DNA of 64,000 bases from Marinobacter arenosus (GCF_019264345.1 NZ_JAHVAO010000001.1:2480001-2544000); one strand, 5' to 3'; positions 48,533 through 58,164 are shown, counted from the stretch's first letter. Notes: generated from the letters alone by a model not told the origin. Translations and numbers: made by a program.

Positions 48533-50068
48533 TCAAAGACCGCCGAAGTGCCGGTGCAGGAATGGCCGGAACCGGTTCATGGGTGCCCCGGGTGTGTGGA
48601 GATCGGGCCGGGTGCCGGGCCGGAATCCCGGCAGTTCTCCGGACAGGAAGGGCGCGACCAGCGCCGGGTTGCCACTGATGACATGGACGATCACATCCCG
48701 GCTCGCGTTATCACCGGTGATCAGGGGGGCGGGCTGGTGATCGCCCAGCAGGATCATCAGGGCATCGTCCCGCACGTACCGGGCCGCGAACTCACCGGCA
48801 ACGGTCAGACTGTAGCGGATCGACCTGGCGAAGTGGTCGCGAACCCGGTCCGGGTCCTGCCACAGGGACACGGGGTCCTCCCCGGTGCCCCGCCAGCGGT
48901 TGAACACCCGGCCGTTGCCAATGGTGTCCCAGTCCTCAAGTACGGGCAGAACCGGAACCCAGGGGGCGTGGCTGCTGATCAGGGCCAGCTCGGCGAATAC
49001 GGGGGCGGCGGTACGTTGGCGCAGTTGCTGGAACCAGTGCCAGGTGTACTGGTCCGGCATGGTCACCCAGTTGAAGGTCGGGCCCCGGTAATCCAAGTTG
49101 GTGGACGCGTAGATGCGGTCGTAGCGCAGCAGTCGGCCCTCCGGCCACGCCCGGGTGATGGCGGGCATCACCGCCAGGGTTCGATGGCCGGTACGCCGGA
49201 AGTCATCGACCAGGGTCGGGTAGCCACTGCTCAGCACCGTCTCGTAGGCAAGCTGGTTGGCGATCCAGTGGCCGCTTATCGTGGACAGATGTCCCAGCCA
49301 GGACTGCCCCCCCTGAACCGGTGAACGCAGCCGGCCGGTGGCCACCGTCAGACCGGAGGAGGCCAGTCGCTCGGCCAGGGTTTCCAGCTGTGGGTCGATC
49401 CGACGCCGGTACCGGTCGTCGGTCAGCGAGGAGATTCCGTAGGATTCGATAAACCCGAGGATCACGTCCTTTCCGGCCAGCCGTGGCAGCGACGCGGGGC
49501 GGTCTCCCCGGGTACGAAGCTGCTCGGCCAGGGCCTGGCTGGCCCGCTGAGTGTCCGAGAACAGGGTTGCCTGGTGGGCAACCAGCGCCAGCGCCGGGCT
49601 TCCGATCTGGGGCGTGACGGCGCCCGCGATGGCCAGGCCGGTGACCAGTAACAGGGGATTGCCCAGGCGCTTGGGTGAGTAACGATGCAAGCGCTCGAGG
49701 CTGACATGGAAGAGCCAGCCCACCCCGGCCAACGCGCCCAGCAGGAGCACCACGGCCAGGAGGGCCCAGGGAACGCCCAGATTGGTCGTCAGGATGTTCC
49801 AGGCGGCGCCCAGCAACCCGGCTTCCAGATAGAGGTTGAGGCCCCGTCCCAGACTCTGGCGCACCAGGGCATCGGCCAGAACGAGGAGCGCAATGGCACT
49901 GTAGCCGATGGCCAGCGTGATGGTCAGTCGATCACGGGAGACCGGGCGCAGGCACAGCAGTGCCCAGAGCGCGAGGGCCTCCACCGAAAGCCAGGGAGCC
50001 GCACCGGGCAGGGCCAGGGCTGGAACCAGAAACAGGCCGTTGAGAATCAGAAGCCATACCAGCATCAC
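48533..50068 (-). CDS. Membrane-anchored sulfatase/alkaline-phosphatase superfamily protein (LTA synthase-like)
   Basis: A 511-residue protein. The first 160 residues hold four or five membrane helices (from MMLVWLLILNGLFLVPALAL). The rest is a periplasmic domain of the sulfatase/LTA-synthase type, with a metal motif FIESYG, a GGQSWLGH segment near the expected nucleophile, and LGDHQP near the C terminus. Such proteins transfer or hydrolyse phospho- or sulfo-groups on lipids or glycans; the substrate is unknown. It lies between the heat-shock gene and the gamma-carbonic anhydrase gene with no obvious functional link. Confidence 0.75.
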   Translation of the reverse strand: MMLVWLLILNGLFLVPALALPGAAPWLSVEALALWALLCLRPVSRDRLTITLAIGYSAIALLVLADALVRQSLGRGLNLYLEAGLLGAAWNILTTNLGVPWALLAVVLLLGALAGVGWLFHVSLERLHRYSPKRLGNPLLLVTGLAIAGAVTPQIGSPALALVAHQATLFSDTQRASQALAEQLRTRGDRPASLPRLAGKDVILGFIESYGISSLTDDRYRRRIDPQLETLAERLASSGLTVATGRLRSPVQGGQSWLGHLSTISGHWIANQLAYETVLSSGYPTLVDDFRRTGHRTLAVMPAITRAWPEGRLLRYDRIYASTNLDYRGPTFNWVTMPDQYTWHWFQQLRQRTAAPVFAELALISSHAPWVPVLPVLEDWDTIGNGRVFNRWRGTGEDPVSLWQDPDRVRDHFARSIRYSLTVAGEFAARYVRDDALMILLGDHQPAPLITGDNASRDVIVHVISGNPALVAPFLSGELPGFRPGTRPDLHTPGAPMNRFRPFLHRHFGGL

Positions 50069-50093
50069 AGGTCACCTGCCCCCGGCTCCGCCA

Positions 50094-50630
50094 TCAGCTC
50101 TCGCTGAGGTAACTGTCCTTGAGTTTGACGTAGTTGCCGGCGGTGTACGTGAAGAACCCGCGTTCGTCCTCCGTCAACGCCCTGGCCTTCTTGCAGGGCG
50201 AACCAACGTAAAGGTGGCCGGACTCCAGGGTTTTCCCGGGCGGCACCAGGCAGCCGGCGGCGACGATGACCTCGTCCTCCACCACCGCGCCGTCCATGAT
50301 GATGCAGCCCATACCGACCAGAACCCGGCTGCCCACGGTGCAGCCATGCAGCAGCGCCTTGTGGCCGACGGTGACATCGTCCCCGATGGTGAGCGGGTAC
50401 CCGCCCGGGTTGTAGTCACTGGCATGGGTGATGTGCAGCACCGAGCCGTCCTGGATGCTGCAGCGGTTGCCGATGCGGATTCGATGCATGTCACCGCGCA
50501 CCACCGTCATTGGCCAGATGGAACAGTCGTCGCCGGTCTGCACGTCACCGATGACCACGGCACTGGGATCCACCCAGCTACGTTTACCAAATTGTGGCGC
50601 TTTGCCCTTGTGTGAGCGTACATTCGTCAT
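50094..50630 (-). CDS. Gamma-class carbonic anhydrase family protein (YrdA-like)
   Basis: A 178-residue left-handed beta-helix protein made of hexapeptide repeats. The putative zinc ligands are visible: a His in DGSVLHITH and the pair in VGHKALLHG, spaced as in YrdA/Cam homologues. It may hydrate carbon dioxide, though many YrdA-type members lack measured activity. It lies between the sulfatase-like gene and a long inverted repeat. Confidence 0.9.
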   Translation of the reverse strand: MTNVRSHKGKAPQFGKRSWVDPSAVVIGDVQTGDDCSIWPMTVVRGDMHRIRIGNRCSIQDGSVLHITHASDYNPGGYPLTIGDDVTVGHKALLHGCTVGSRVLVGMGCIIMDGAVVEDEVIVAAGCLVPPGKTLESGHLYVGSPCKKARALTEDERGFFTYTAGNYVKLKDSYLSES

Positions 50631-50673
50631 TACATATACCTTTCAGGTGTCCATTGCTTCGGAGTCTGGAGTC

Positions 50674-50773
50674 TTCGGGGTAGAGCTTTCCAAAACCCGC
50701 TCAAGTACGTCCATGTGGCGCTTGAGCTCCGCCATCCATGGCTCCGCACAGTTTTGGAAAGCTCTACCCCGAA
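50674..50773. repeat. Long intergenic inverted repeat (23-nt perfect arms)
   Basis: The arms 50674-50696 and 50751-50773 are perfect reverse complements over 23 nt (core GGGTAGAGCTTTCCAAAAC). The 54-nt loop holds a second hairpin, GCTCAAG (50699-50705) with CTTGAGC (50721-50727). It lies between divergent genes (gamma-carbonic anhydrase and prlC). The structure looks like a dispersed palindromic element; only one copy is visible in the window. Confidence 0.85.
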
Positions 50774-50837
50774 CACTCCCCCGGAGCTTGGAGTTATCTG
50801 AAATTACCTTACACACGAACGGCTGAGAAGGGGACCT

Positions 50838-52883
50838 ATGAATAACCCGCTACTGACCAACGACCTGCTGCCGAAGTTCGACCATGTCCGCACTGAGCAC
50901 ATGGAAACGGCCATAGACCAGATTCTCAGCGAAAATCGCATGAAGATCGCGACGCTGGCCCAGCAGGACGACCCCACCTGGGAGACGCTGGTCCAGCCCA
51001 TGCAGGCAATGGAGGATCATCTCAGCAACGCCTGGTCGGTGATCTCCCACCTTAACGGGGTGATGAACAACGACGAGCTGCGCAAGGTCTACAAGAACTG
51101 CCTGGAGAAGCTGACCGAGTACAGCACCGAAGTCAGCCAGAACGCGGTTCTGTGTGAGGCTTACAAGAAGCTCGCCGCCCGGGACGACTTCAAGGACCTG
51201 AGCGAGGCCCAGCGCAAGTCCGTGGACAACACCCTCCGGGATTTCCACCTTGGTGGCGTGGACCTGCCCGAGGAACAGAAGCAACGCTACGCCGCCCTGT
51301 CCCGGGAGCTGGCGGAATTGTCCAATCGCTTCAGCGACAACGTGCTGGACGCCACCCAGCACTGGTACAAGCACATCACTGACGTGGATGAGCTGGCGGG
51401 TGTGCCGGAGACCGCGATCGAGGGCGCCAAACAGGCCGCGCGCCAGAAAGAGCTGGATGGCTACGTGATCACCCTCGATTTCCCGAGCTTCTACCCGGTC
51501 ATGACCTACTGCGACAACCGCGACCTGCGCCGGGAAGTTTACGAGGCCTTTGTCACCCGGGCCTCCGACCAGGGCCCGGATGCCGGAACCTGGGACAACA
51601 CGCCGCTGATGGCGGAGATCCTCAAGCGCCGCCATGCCCTGGCCAAGTTGCTGGGGTTCAACAACTACGCCGAACGCTCCCTGGCGACCAAGATGGCCCG
51701 CAGCACGGACGAAGTACTCGAGTTCCTGAACCAGCTGGCGGACAAGTCCAAGCCCGTGGCGGAGAAGGAATTTGCCGAGCTCAAGGCGTTTGCCCGGGAC
51801 GAATACGGCATTGAGGATCTGCAGGCCTGGGACGTCGGTTACTACAGCGAAAAGCTCCGTCAGCAGCGTTACGACATCTCGCCCGAGACCCTGCGCCCGT
51901 GGTTCCCGGTGGACAAGGTGGTGCCGGGCCTGTTCCGGGTTGCGGAAAAACTGTTCGACGTCCAGATCGAGGCGAAACCCGGGGTCGAGACCTGGCACGA
52001 GGACGCCACCGCCTACTGCATCAGCCGCAATGGCGAGCCCCTGGCATGGTTCTACCTCGACCTGTTCGCGCGCCAGGGCAAACGTGGTGGCGCCTGGATG
52101 GCTGATTGCCGGGTGCGCTGGCGCAACCTGAGAGGCCAGTTGCAGTTGCCGGTGGCCTTCCTGACCTGTAACTTCACCCCGCCGGTGAATGGCAAGCCGT
52201 CGCTGCTGACCCACGACGAGGTCACCACCCTGTTCCACGAATTCGGCCACGGCCTGCACCACATGCTGACCCAGGTTGAGGTGCTGGATGTCTCCGGCAT
52301 CAACGGCGTGGCCTGGGACGCGGTCGAGCTGCCCAGCCAGTTCCTGGAGAACTGGTGCTGGAACCCGGAATCCCTGGCGCTGATTGCCTCGCACCACGAG
52401 ACCGGCGAACCGTTGCCCGAGGATCTGCTGCAGAAACTGCTGGCGGCGAAGAACTTCCAGTCCGGCATGGGCATGGTGCGTCAGCTGGAGTTCTCATTGT
52501 TCGACTTCCGCCTGCATGCGGAATTCAGCGAAGAGGCGCCCACCAACCCGCTGGACATGCACCGCAAGGTCCGTGACGAAATCGCCGTGGTGGAGGCACC
52601 AGCGTTTAACCGCTTCCCGAACTCCTTCTCGCACATCTTTGCGGGTGGTTACGCGGCCGGCTACTACAGCTACAAGTGGGCGGAAGTGCTGGCGGCAGAC
52701 GCGTTTTCACTGTTCGAGGAAAAAGGCATCTTCGATCCGGAAACCGGCAAAGCCTTCCTCCGGAACATTCTGGAGAAGGGGGGCTCCCAGGAGCCCATGG
52801 AACTGTTCAAGGCCTTCCGCGGCCGCGAACCGGAAGTGAACGCCCTGTTGAAACAATCCGGCATCACGGACGAAGCCGCCTGA
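50838..52883 (+). CDS. prlC: PrlC, oligopeptidase A
   Basis: A 681-residue M3-family zinc metallopeptidase that degrades signal peptides and other short peptides in the cytoplasm. The active site is FHEFGHGLHHML (His467, Glu468, His471). The length equals E. coli OpdA (680). No signal peptide is present. A hairpin lies just after the gene at about 52894-52918. yheV follows on the same strand, as in many gammaproteobacteria. Confidence 0.97.
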   Translation: MNNPLLTNDLLPKFDHVRTEHMETAIDQILSENRMKIATLAQQDDPTWETLVQPMQAMEDHLSNAWSVISHLNGVMNNDELRKVYKNCLEKLTEYSTEVSQNAVLCEAYKKLAARDDFKDLSEAQRKSVDNTLRDFHLGGVDLPEEQKQRYAALSRELAELSNRFSDNVLDATQHWYKHITDVDELAGVPETAIEGAKQAARQKELDGYVITLDFPSFYPVMTYCDNRDLRREVYEAFVTRASDQGPDAGTWDNTPLMAEILKRRHALAKLLGFNNYAERSLATKMARSTDEVLEFLNQLADKSKPVAEKEFAELKAFARDEYGIEDLQAWDVGYYSEKLRQQRYDISPETLRPWFPVDKVVPGLFRVAEKLFDVQIEAKPGVETWHEDATAYCISRNGEPLAWFYLDLFARQGKRGGAWMADCRVRWRNLRGQLQLPVAFLTCNFTPPVNGKPSLLTHDEVTTLFHEFGHGLHHMLTQVEVLDVSGINGVAWDAVELPSQFLENWCWNPESLALIASHHETGEPLPEDLLQKLLAAKNFQSGMGMVRQLEFSLFDFRLHAEFSEEAPTNPLDMHRKVRDEIAVVEAPAFNRFPNSFSHIFAGGYAAGYYSYKWAEVLAADAFSLFEEKGIFDPETGKAFLRNILEKGGSQEPMELFKAFRGREPEVNALLKQSGITDEAA

Positions 52884-52941
52884 GCCAATGTGTTCCGGCG
52901 GTCGTAGTGACTGCCGGAGTACCTAATTGCGGAGTTGAGTT

Positions 52942-53193
52942 ATGGCGAGTCCGAAACGCTTTATCGCCGGCGCTGTCTGTCCCCGCTGTGCGGAGATGGA
53001 CAAGATCATGATGTTCACCACCGATGACGACGACCAGGTGCGCGAGTGCGTGGCCTGCGGGTTTACCGATGCGGTATCGGATGCCGAGCAGCCGGCCAGC
53101 CCCGAGCTGGAGACGCGGGTGAACAAGCGCAAGAACGAGGATGATCATACGGTGAAGCAGGTGGTGTTTTTTAAGGCCGGGTCTGAGGACTGA
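52942..53193 (+). CDS. yheV: YheV-family zinc-ribbon protein
   Basis: An 83-residue protein with two CxxC pairs (VCPRCAEMD and ECVACGF), a zinc-ribbon fold typical of YheV. The start FIAGAVCPRC and the C-terminal VKQVVFF are family features. Function is unknown. It lies downstream of prlC, and the pairing is conserved across gammaproteobacteria. Confidence 0.9.
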   Translation: MASPKRFIAGAVCPRCAEMDKIMMFTTDDDDQVRECVACGFTDAVSDAEQPASPELETRVNKRKNEDDHTVKQVVFFKAGSED

Positions 53194-53232
53194 GTTTTGT
53201 TGGGCACCTAGCCTGCTGAATGTGGGGGTGTC

Positions 53233-53320
53233 GAGGGCGCGGGGATGCTTTTCTTCTGGGAAAAACAACTCGCTTCGCTCAGACATCTTTTTCCCGGCAG
53301 AAAAGCACCCCCACACCCTC
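53233..53320 (+). repeat. Palindromic repeat element, copy A
   Basis: The arms 53233-53265 and 53288-53320 pair over 33 nt with about six mismatches (TGCTTTTCT, GGGAAAAA). The loop contains ACTCGCTTCGCTCAGACATC. Copy B carries nearly the same loop on the opposite strand, so A and B are an inverted pair of one element type. Confidence 0.85.
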
Positions 53321-53463
53321 TCTATTTAACCCCACAGTTATACCTTTTCAGACCGGGGCCTAAATTGGCTAAAACCTTTGGCGAGGAGCCGTCCTTGGTC
53401 TGTATCCGCCCGTGGATGTCGTTCCTCGTTTCTCGTTCGGCATTATTCGCGTCGGTCCGTCGT

Positions 53464-53552
53464 GAGGGGGTTGGGGGATTTTTTCCCGCCAGAAATGGAT
53501 GTCTGAGCGCAGCGAGTTCCATTTCCAAGGGAAAAAATCCCCCTGCCCCCTC
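53464..53552 (-). repeat. Palindromic repeat element, copy B
   Basis: The arms 53464-53499 and 53518-53552 pair well (GGGGGATTTTTTCCC with GGGAAAAAATCCCCC). The loop, read on the minus strand, is ACTCGCTGCGCTCAGACATC, one base different from copy A. It lies 55 nt from the antiporter gene's stop codon. Confidence 0.85.
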
Positions 53553-53606
53553 GCAGCCCGCCAATCCGGCAGGCTACGGCTACGACCCGAAGGCGAGCTC
53601 CGAAGC

Positions 53607-54929
53607 TCAGAGCACCATGGCCGCCAACCAGCCAAAGCCCAGCAGCGGCAAGTTGTAGTGCAGGAACGTCGGAACCACGGTGTCCCAGATGTGGTTGTGC
53701 TGGCCGTCCACATTCAGACCGGCGGTGGGGCCCAATGTGGAGTCGGACGCCGGGGAGCCGGCGTCACCCAGGGCGCCGGCAGTACCCACCAAGGCCACGA
53801 TGGCCAGCGGGCTGAAGCCCATCTGCAGGGCCAGCGGCACGTACAGCGCAGCGATGATCGGAATGGTCGAGAAGGACGAGCCAATGCCCATGGTGATCAG
53901 CAGGCCGACCACCAGCATCAGCAATGCTGCCAGCGGCTTGTTCTCGCCAATGGTGGCGACCGAGCTCTGAACCAGGGTGGCGATCTCGCCGGTTTCCCGC
54001 ATCACCTCGGCAAAGCCGGAGGCGGCGATCATGATGAAGCCGATCATCGCCAGCATCTTCATGCCCTCGGTGAACAGGTCATCCGCCTCTTTCCACTTCA
54101 CAACGCCCGACACGTTGAACAGAACGAAGCCGGCCAGGGCGCCCAGGATCATCGAGCCCAGCCAGAGCTGGACCACAAAGGCAGTGACAATGGCGACCAG
54201 CGCCATCACGAGGGTGCGGGGGCTGTACCGTACGTCGACCCGCTCGGTGCGGGCGATGGCGTCCATGTTGTAGCGGCGCTCGCCCCGGTAGCTGAAGAAC
54301 ACCGCGATCATCAGGCCGCAGAGCATGCCAAGGGCCGGCAGGGCCATGGCGGACATGACATTGAGGCCGGAGGCGTCGACGCCATTCTCGGCCACGTTCG
54401 CCAGCAGGATCTCGTTCAGATAGATACCGCCGAAGCCGATCGGCAGGAACATGTACGGGGTAATCAGACCGAAGGTCAGCACGCAGGCCACCAGGCGCCG
54501 GTCCATGTTCAGTTTTGCCATCACGTACAGCAGCGGTGGCACCACCAGCGGAATGAACGCGATGTGGATCGGCAGGATGTTCTGGGAGGAGATGGCGATG
54601 GCCAGCAGCAGGCCAATGATCAGGAAGCGGACGCCGGTGGCGGCAGAGCCGTTGTCCTGACGACCGACCAGGGCCAGGGCGCGGTCAGCCAGGGCATGGG
54701 CCAGACCGGACTTGCCGATGGCGACGGCGAAGGCACCAAGCGTGGCGTAGGACAGCGCGACGGTGGCGCCGCCACCCAGGCCATTGTTGAAGGCTTCAAT
54801 CGTGGCCTCCAGAGACAGGCCCGCGATCAGGCCACCGGAAATGGCTCCGATGATCAGGGCGACGACAACGTGGATGCGGCACAAACTCAGGACGAGCATG
54901 ATGGCAACCGCTGCAACAACGGCATTCAT
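53607..54929 (-). CDS. NhaC-like Na+/H+ antiporter family protein
   Basis: A 440-residue polytopic inner-membrane protein with about 11-12 predicted membrane segments, starting [16 protein letters not shown]. Features such as [38 protein letters not shown] and [24 protein letters not shown] match the Na+/H+ antiporter branch of the ion-transporter superfamily. Transport of another ion or organic acid cannot be excluded. It lies downstream of a DUF1653 gene on the same strand. Confidence 0.82.
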   Translation of the reverse strand: MNAVVAAVAIMLVLSLCRIHVVVALIIGAISGGLIAGLSLEATIEAFNNGLGGGATVALSYATLGAFAVAIGKSGLAHALADRALALVGRQDNGSAATGVRFLIIGLLLAIAISSQNILPIHIAFIPLVVPPLLYVMAKLNMDRRLVACVLTFGLITPYMFLPIGFGGIYLNEILLANVAENGVDASGLNVMSAMALPALGMLCGLMIAVFFSYRGERRYNMDAIARTERVDVRYSPRTLVMALVAIVTAFVVQLWLGSMILGALAGFVLFNVSGVVKWKEADDLFTEGMKMLAMIGFIMIAASGFAEVMRETGEIATLVQSSVATIGENKPLAALLMLVVGLLITMGIGSSFSTIPIIAALYVPLALQMGFSPLAIVALVGTAGALGDAGSPASDSTLGPTAGLNVDGQHNHIWDTVVPTFLHYNLPLLGFGWLAAMVL

Positions 54930-55053
54930 GGCAGACTCCGGGTAGGATCAACTGGATTATCCGGCCCCTTGTGAGGGCCAGGTTCACGAAAAGCGCGCTA
55001 ATGTGCAGGAAATGACCGCAACAGTCAAAGCGGGAAAAGCCGTATGTGGGCGA

Positions 55054-55296
55054 TCAGGCGTCGCCGATGCGGGAAAAGCGAGGCACCTGCTCGCCGGCCA
55101 ACTCCACCGTCTCACGGAACATGGACAGTGGGCGCACCCAAAGACTGTGGTCGCCGTACAGGCACCGGTACACCACCATCCATTCTTCGGTTTCGCTGTG
55201 ACGGGCCAGATCGATGACCTGGTAATCCATGCCTTTGTAGTGGCGGTAACGGCCGGGTTGAATCGGGTGTCGGTTTTCGGTCATGTACTGCCTCAT
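55054..55296 (-). CDS. DUF1653-domain protein
   Basis: An 80-residue small protein with the DUF1653 pattern: IQPGRYRHYKGMDYQVID, then EWMVVYRCLYGDHSLWVRP and MFRETVELAGEQVPRF. Members occur widely in bacteria and may be SH3-like, but the function is unknown. It is divergent from the GGDEF gene and 124 nt upstream of the antiporter gene. Confidence 0.88.
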   Translation of the reverse strand: MRQYMTENRHPIQPGRYRHYKGMDYQVIDLARHSETEEWMVVYRCLYGDHSLWVRPLSMFRETVELAGEQVPRFSRIGDA

Positions 55297-55445
55297 CGTG
55301 ATCGGGCCGGTGTATACCCATGGATAGGGGACGCAGCGGCTTCAACAGTTTACACTTGATATATGCGTTGCCAGTCGCCCGGAATCGCCATGCGGGGATT
55401 TCGAAGTGTAGTCCAAGTTGTCTGGCCCGAAAACCGGAACCTGCT

Positions 55446-57257
55446 ATGAGCCATTCCGCTACCAAAGCGGCTCTGTCGTACCTGTTGCTGGCCCTGTCGT
55501 TGGTCCTGTTGTCAGGCCCGGCTCAGGTATCGGCCGCCCCAGCTGACTTTTTCTGGCTTGAGGACGCGGATGACCGGCTGACCGCACGGCAGGTCATGGC
55601 GCTTGACTCAGGCCAGTGGCAGGCGTTCGATGAGGACGAGGTGCTCAATCTCGGCTTCAGTGACGGTGCCTTCTGGCTCAAGGCCCGGGTGCCGCCGCAA
55701 CCGCAGAACCGGGTGCTGGAAATCCGCTATCCGTTGTTGGACGTGGTCGACGTCTTCTGGGTTGTGGACGGGGAGATCGTCCGGCGTTATGAAACCGGCG
55801 ATTCGCGTCCGTTTGCAAGCCGCCCCCTGTACCACCGCAATTTCGTGTTCCTGGTGCCGTCCAATACCGAAACGGCCACCGCCTATGTCCGGGTGAAAAC
55901 CCAGGGTGCGGTCCAGATCCCGGTTGAGGTGCTCCCTTCGGCTGAATTCCTGGCCGGTGAGCAGCTGAGTTATGGCTGGCAGGCCATGTTCCTGGGCATC
56001 ATCGTCGCTCTCGGGCTGTATAACCTGTTTCTGTTTACCATCGTTCGTCAGGTCACCTACCTCTGGTATGTCCTGACCGTGGTGTCGTCCGGACTGGTTC
56101 ACCTGCACTTCCACGGTCTGCTGTTCCAATGGTGGTGGCCGGACCTGCCGATACTGAACCGGTACTTCACGGTCCCGATCATTGGCCTGGCCATGATGGC
56201 CGCCATCATGTTCAGCCTCCAGTTCCTGGCGGTAGCCCGGTACAGTCGATTCTGTTACCGCTTCCTGATGGCGCTGATGATCGGATCGGGGCTCAGCGTG
56301 GTCTACGGGTTGTTCGGCCCCTACCAGTCCGGTATTGCCCTGGTGGCCGTGCTGGCGGCCATCGCGACCCCGGCCGGCTGGCTGATCGGTCTCTATGTCT
56401 GGTTCCGGGGCCAGGCACTGGCGGGCTTCTACGTCCTCGCGTGGACGCCACTGCTGTTGGGACACCTGATCCTGGCAATCAGCAAGCTGGGCTATCTGCC
56501 CCGGAGCTTCCTGACCGAGTTTGGTCCCCAGATCGGCGTTGCGTTGGAGGTGATCCTGCTGGCCTTCGCCCTGGCCCACCGGATCAATCTGGAACGCCGG
56601 CGTCGGTTGAAGGCTCAGGAGCAGGCGCTGACGATCCAGCGGCAGGCGAACCAGACCCTGGAAGAAAGGGTCCGTGAGCGCACGGAGGAACTGGAGCGGG
56701 CGAACCAGCGGCTCAAGTCCATCAGCTTTACCGATGGCCTGACCCAGATTCCGAACCGCCGGCAGTTCGATGAGCGGATCCGTGACGAATGGGCGCGAAC
56801 GGCCCGGCAGGGACAGCCCCTGAGTCTGCTGTTGCTGGACATCGACCATTTCAAATCGGTCAATGATCGTTACGGCCATCTGGTCGGTGACGACTGCCTG
56901 ATTACGGTGGCGGCCATCTGTGCCCATGAGATCCAGCGTTCCGGGGATCTGCTCGCCCGTTTCGGTGGCGAGGAGTTTGCTGTCCTCTTGCCGGCCACCC
57001 CGGAGACGGGGGCCCTTCAGGTGGCCGAGCGCCTGAGGCGGGCCATTGAGAATGCCACGGTGTATCCGGGCGCCCAGGAAGCGGCGGTGAGCCTCAGCGT
57101 CAGTGTGGGTGTTGCCACCATGATTCCCCCGCTGGAGAAACGACCCGACGAACTGATCCAGCGGGCGGATGAGGCCCTGTACGAGGCCAAGGGTGCCGGC
57201 CGCAACCGGGTGATGGCCTACCGCGGCGCCCGGGCGACCTCCGCGGACCAGTCCTAG
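55446..57257 (+). CDS. 7TM-DISM receptor diguanylate cyclase
   Basis: A 603-residue membrane protein. It has a signal sequence (SYLLLALSLVLLS), a periplasmic 7TMR-DISMED2 ligand domain (about 30-170), seven membrane helices (about 180-385), a short coiled coil (LEERVRERTEELERANQRLK), and a GGDEF domain with intact GGEEF and the RxxD inhibitory site (RSGD). It should make c-di-GMP in response to a periplasmic ligand, possibly a carbohydrate as for other DISMED2 domains. I choose the ATG at 55446 because the signal sequence follows it directly. Confidence 0.9.
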   Translation: MSHSATKAALSYLLLALSLVLLSGPAQVSAAPADFFWLEDADDRLTARQVMALDSGQWQAFDEDEVLNLGFSDGAFWLKARVPPQPQNRVLEIRYPLLDVVDVFWVVDGEIVRRYETGDSRPFASRPLYHRNFVFLVPSNTETATAYVRVKTQGAVQIPVEVLPSAEFLAGEQLSYGWQAMFLGIIVALGLYNLFLFTIVRQVTYLWYVLTVVSSGLVHLHFHGLLFQWWWPDLPILNRYFTVPIIGLAMMAAIMFSLQFLAVARYSRFCYRFLMALMIGSGLSVVYGLFGPYQSGIALVAVLAAIATPAGWLIGLYVWFRGQALAGFYVLAWTPLLLGHLILAISKLGYLPRSFLTEFGPQIGVALEVILLAFALAHRINLERRRRLKAQEQALTIQRQANQTLEERVRERTEELERANQRLKSISFTDGLTQIPNRRQFDERIRDEWARTARQGQPLSLLLLDIDHFKSVNDRYGHLVGDDCLITVAAICAHEIQRSGDLLARFGGEEFAVLLPATPETGALQVAERLRRAIENATVYPGAQEAAVSLSVSVGVATMIPPLEKRPDELIQRADEALYEAKGAGRNRVMAYRGARATSADQS

Positions 57258-57263
57258 CGCGGG

Positions 57264-57650
57264 TCAGTTTTTCAGCTTGTAGCGACCCGGCCCGAGGAAC
57301 ACCAGGGCGACCGCGGTAAACAGGAAGAAGCCCTGCAGTTCCAGCGCCCAGCCGCCGTTACCACCCAGCGACAGCAGTTGATGGCTGTGGACCAGGGCAA
57401 TGGCCACCAGCATGTTGAAGGCAATCACCACGGCGCCGATACGGGTGTAGTAGCCCAGCAGCACCATCAGCGGCGCAATCAGCTCGCCAATGAAAACGCC
57501 GTAGGCCAGGAAAGTCGGTAAGCCATGACTGGCCAGTTCACCCTCGATGAACCCGATCCCGTTGAGCAGTTTGGCAATGCCGTGAAACAGCATCAGGCCG
57601 CCCAGGGTCAGGCGGATAATCAGTTTTCCCAGATCGGCGTTCTCTAACAC
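57264..57650 (-). CDS. DoxX-family membrane protein
   Basis: A 128-residue protein with four membrane helices. It shows the DoxX pattern of GKLIIRLTLGGLMLFHGIAKL at the N terminus, where GLMLFHGIAK is typical. Family members are linked to redox or sulfur metabolism, but no specific activity can be assigned. It lies 63 nt downstream of the truncated-haemoglobin gene on the same strand and convergent with the GGDEF gene. Confidence 0.88.
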   Translation of the reverse strand: MLENADLGKLIIRLTLGGLMLFHGIAKLLNGIGFIEGELASHGLPTFLAYGVFIGELIAPLMVLLGYYTRIGAVVIAFNMLVAIALVHSHQLLSLGGNGGWALELQGFFLFTAVALVFLGPGRYKLKN

Positions 57651-57713
57651 GGCAGGATTCTCCCAGCAGAAGCAAATAGTTAACTGGCAAGCATACCCGG
57701 TTGCGGCCTTTGC

Positions 57714-58163
57714 TCAAAGGTTGCGGATATCCGGATACAGGGGAATCAGGCGTTTCAACAGGCGGTTCTGGGCACCGGTGCCGACGCCGTTTTCCTCCAT
57801 GGCGAGGATCAGGTTTTCGGCCAGGGCGTTGAACTGGGTGTCGGTAATCGCCATGCCGGCGTGCACCTCGCGCATCCCGCGACCGCTGTACGTGCAGGGA
57901 CCGCCACTGAGCTGGCACAGCTGGTCCGTCAGGTTGCGATGGAAGCTGGCCACGTCCAGCCCCCTGAACTGCTGATTGATGCGCTCGTCGTCGACGATCA
58001 GAAACAGCAGGTCCTCGACGATCTGAGCGATCCCGGCGCGCTCACCCAGCTGCTGGTACAGCGATGCCTGGGGCGTTTCCGGCGCCGACTGGCAGCCCGC
58101 CAGGGTCAGGCCCGCGATAAAGACGAGGCCAAGGATGGCCGCTTTGGAAATCATGCGGGGCAT
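57714..58163 (-). CDS. Group 1 truncated haemoglobin, lipoprotein form
   Basis: A 149-residue protein. A signal sequence with lipobox (LTLAGC) predicts lipid attachment, followed by a trHb1 globin: LYQQLGERAGIAQIVEDLL, LSGGPCTYSGRGM, and a proximal-His block REVHAGMAITDTQF. It may bind O2 or NO at the cell envelope. I choose the ATG at 58163, though an ATG at 58154 is also possible. It starts one base after the DUF3034 gene's stop, so it belongs to the cupredoxin-EAL-DUF3034 operon. Confidence 0.88.
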   Translation of the reverse strand: MPRMISKAAILGLVFIAGLTLAGCQSAPETPQASLYQQLGERAGIAQIVEDLLFLIVDDERINQQFRGLDVASFHRNLTDQLCQLSGGPCTYSGRGMREVHAGMAITDTQFNALAENLILAMEENGVGTGAQNRLLKRLIPLYPDIRNL

Positions 58164-58164
58164 G

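Larger units (their letters stand above)
53194..53606. other. 413-nt convergent intergenic region with palindromic repeats
   Basis: No gene is supported here between yheV and the antiporter gene. It holds two related palindromic elements (53233-53320 and 53464-53552) in opposite orientations. Frames crossing the region are interrupted by the palindromes and show no recognisable product. The palindromes could end transcription from both sides. Confidence 0.7.

Noticed and set aside
50674..53552. Possible CRISPR or tandem-repeat array
   Set aside because: The repeats are palindromic, of two different types, and not regularly spaced with unique spacers.
53245..53658. A 137-codon frame across the palindromic region
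   Set aside because: It reads through two palindromes and into the antisense of the antiporter gene.
53499..54974. A 491-codon open frame opposite the antiporter gene
   Set aside because: It runs from a palindromic repeat through the antisense of a clear membrane protein gene; its product is Gln/Gly/His-rich and has no family features.
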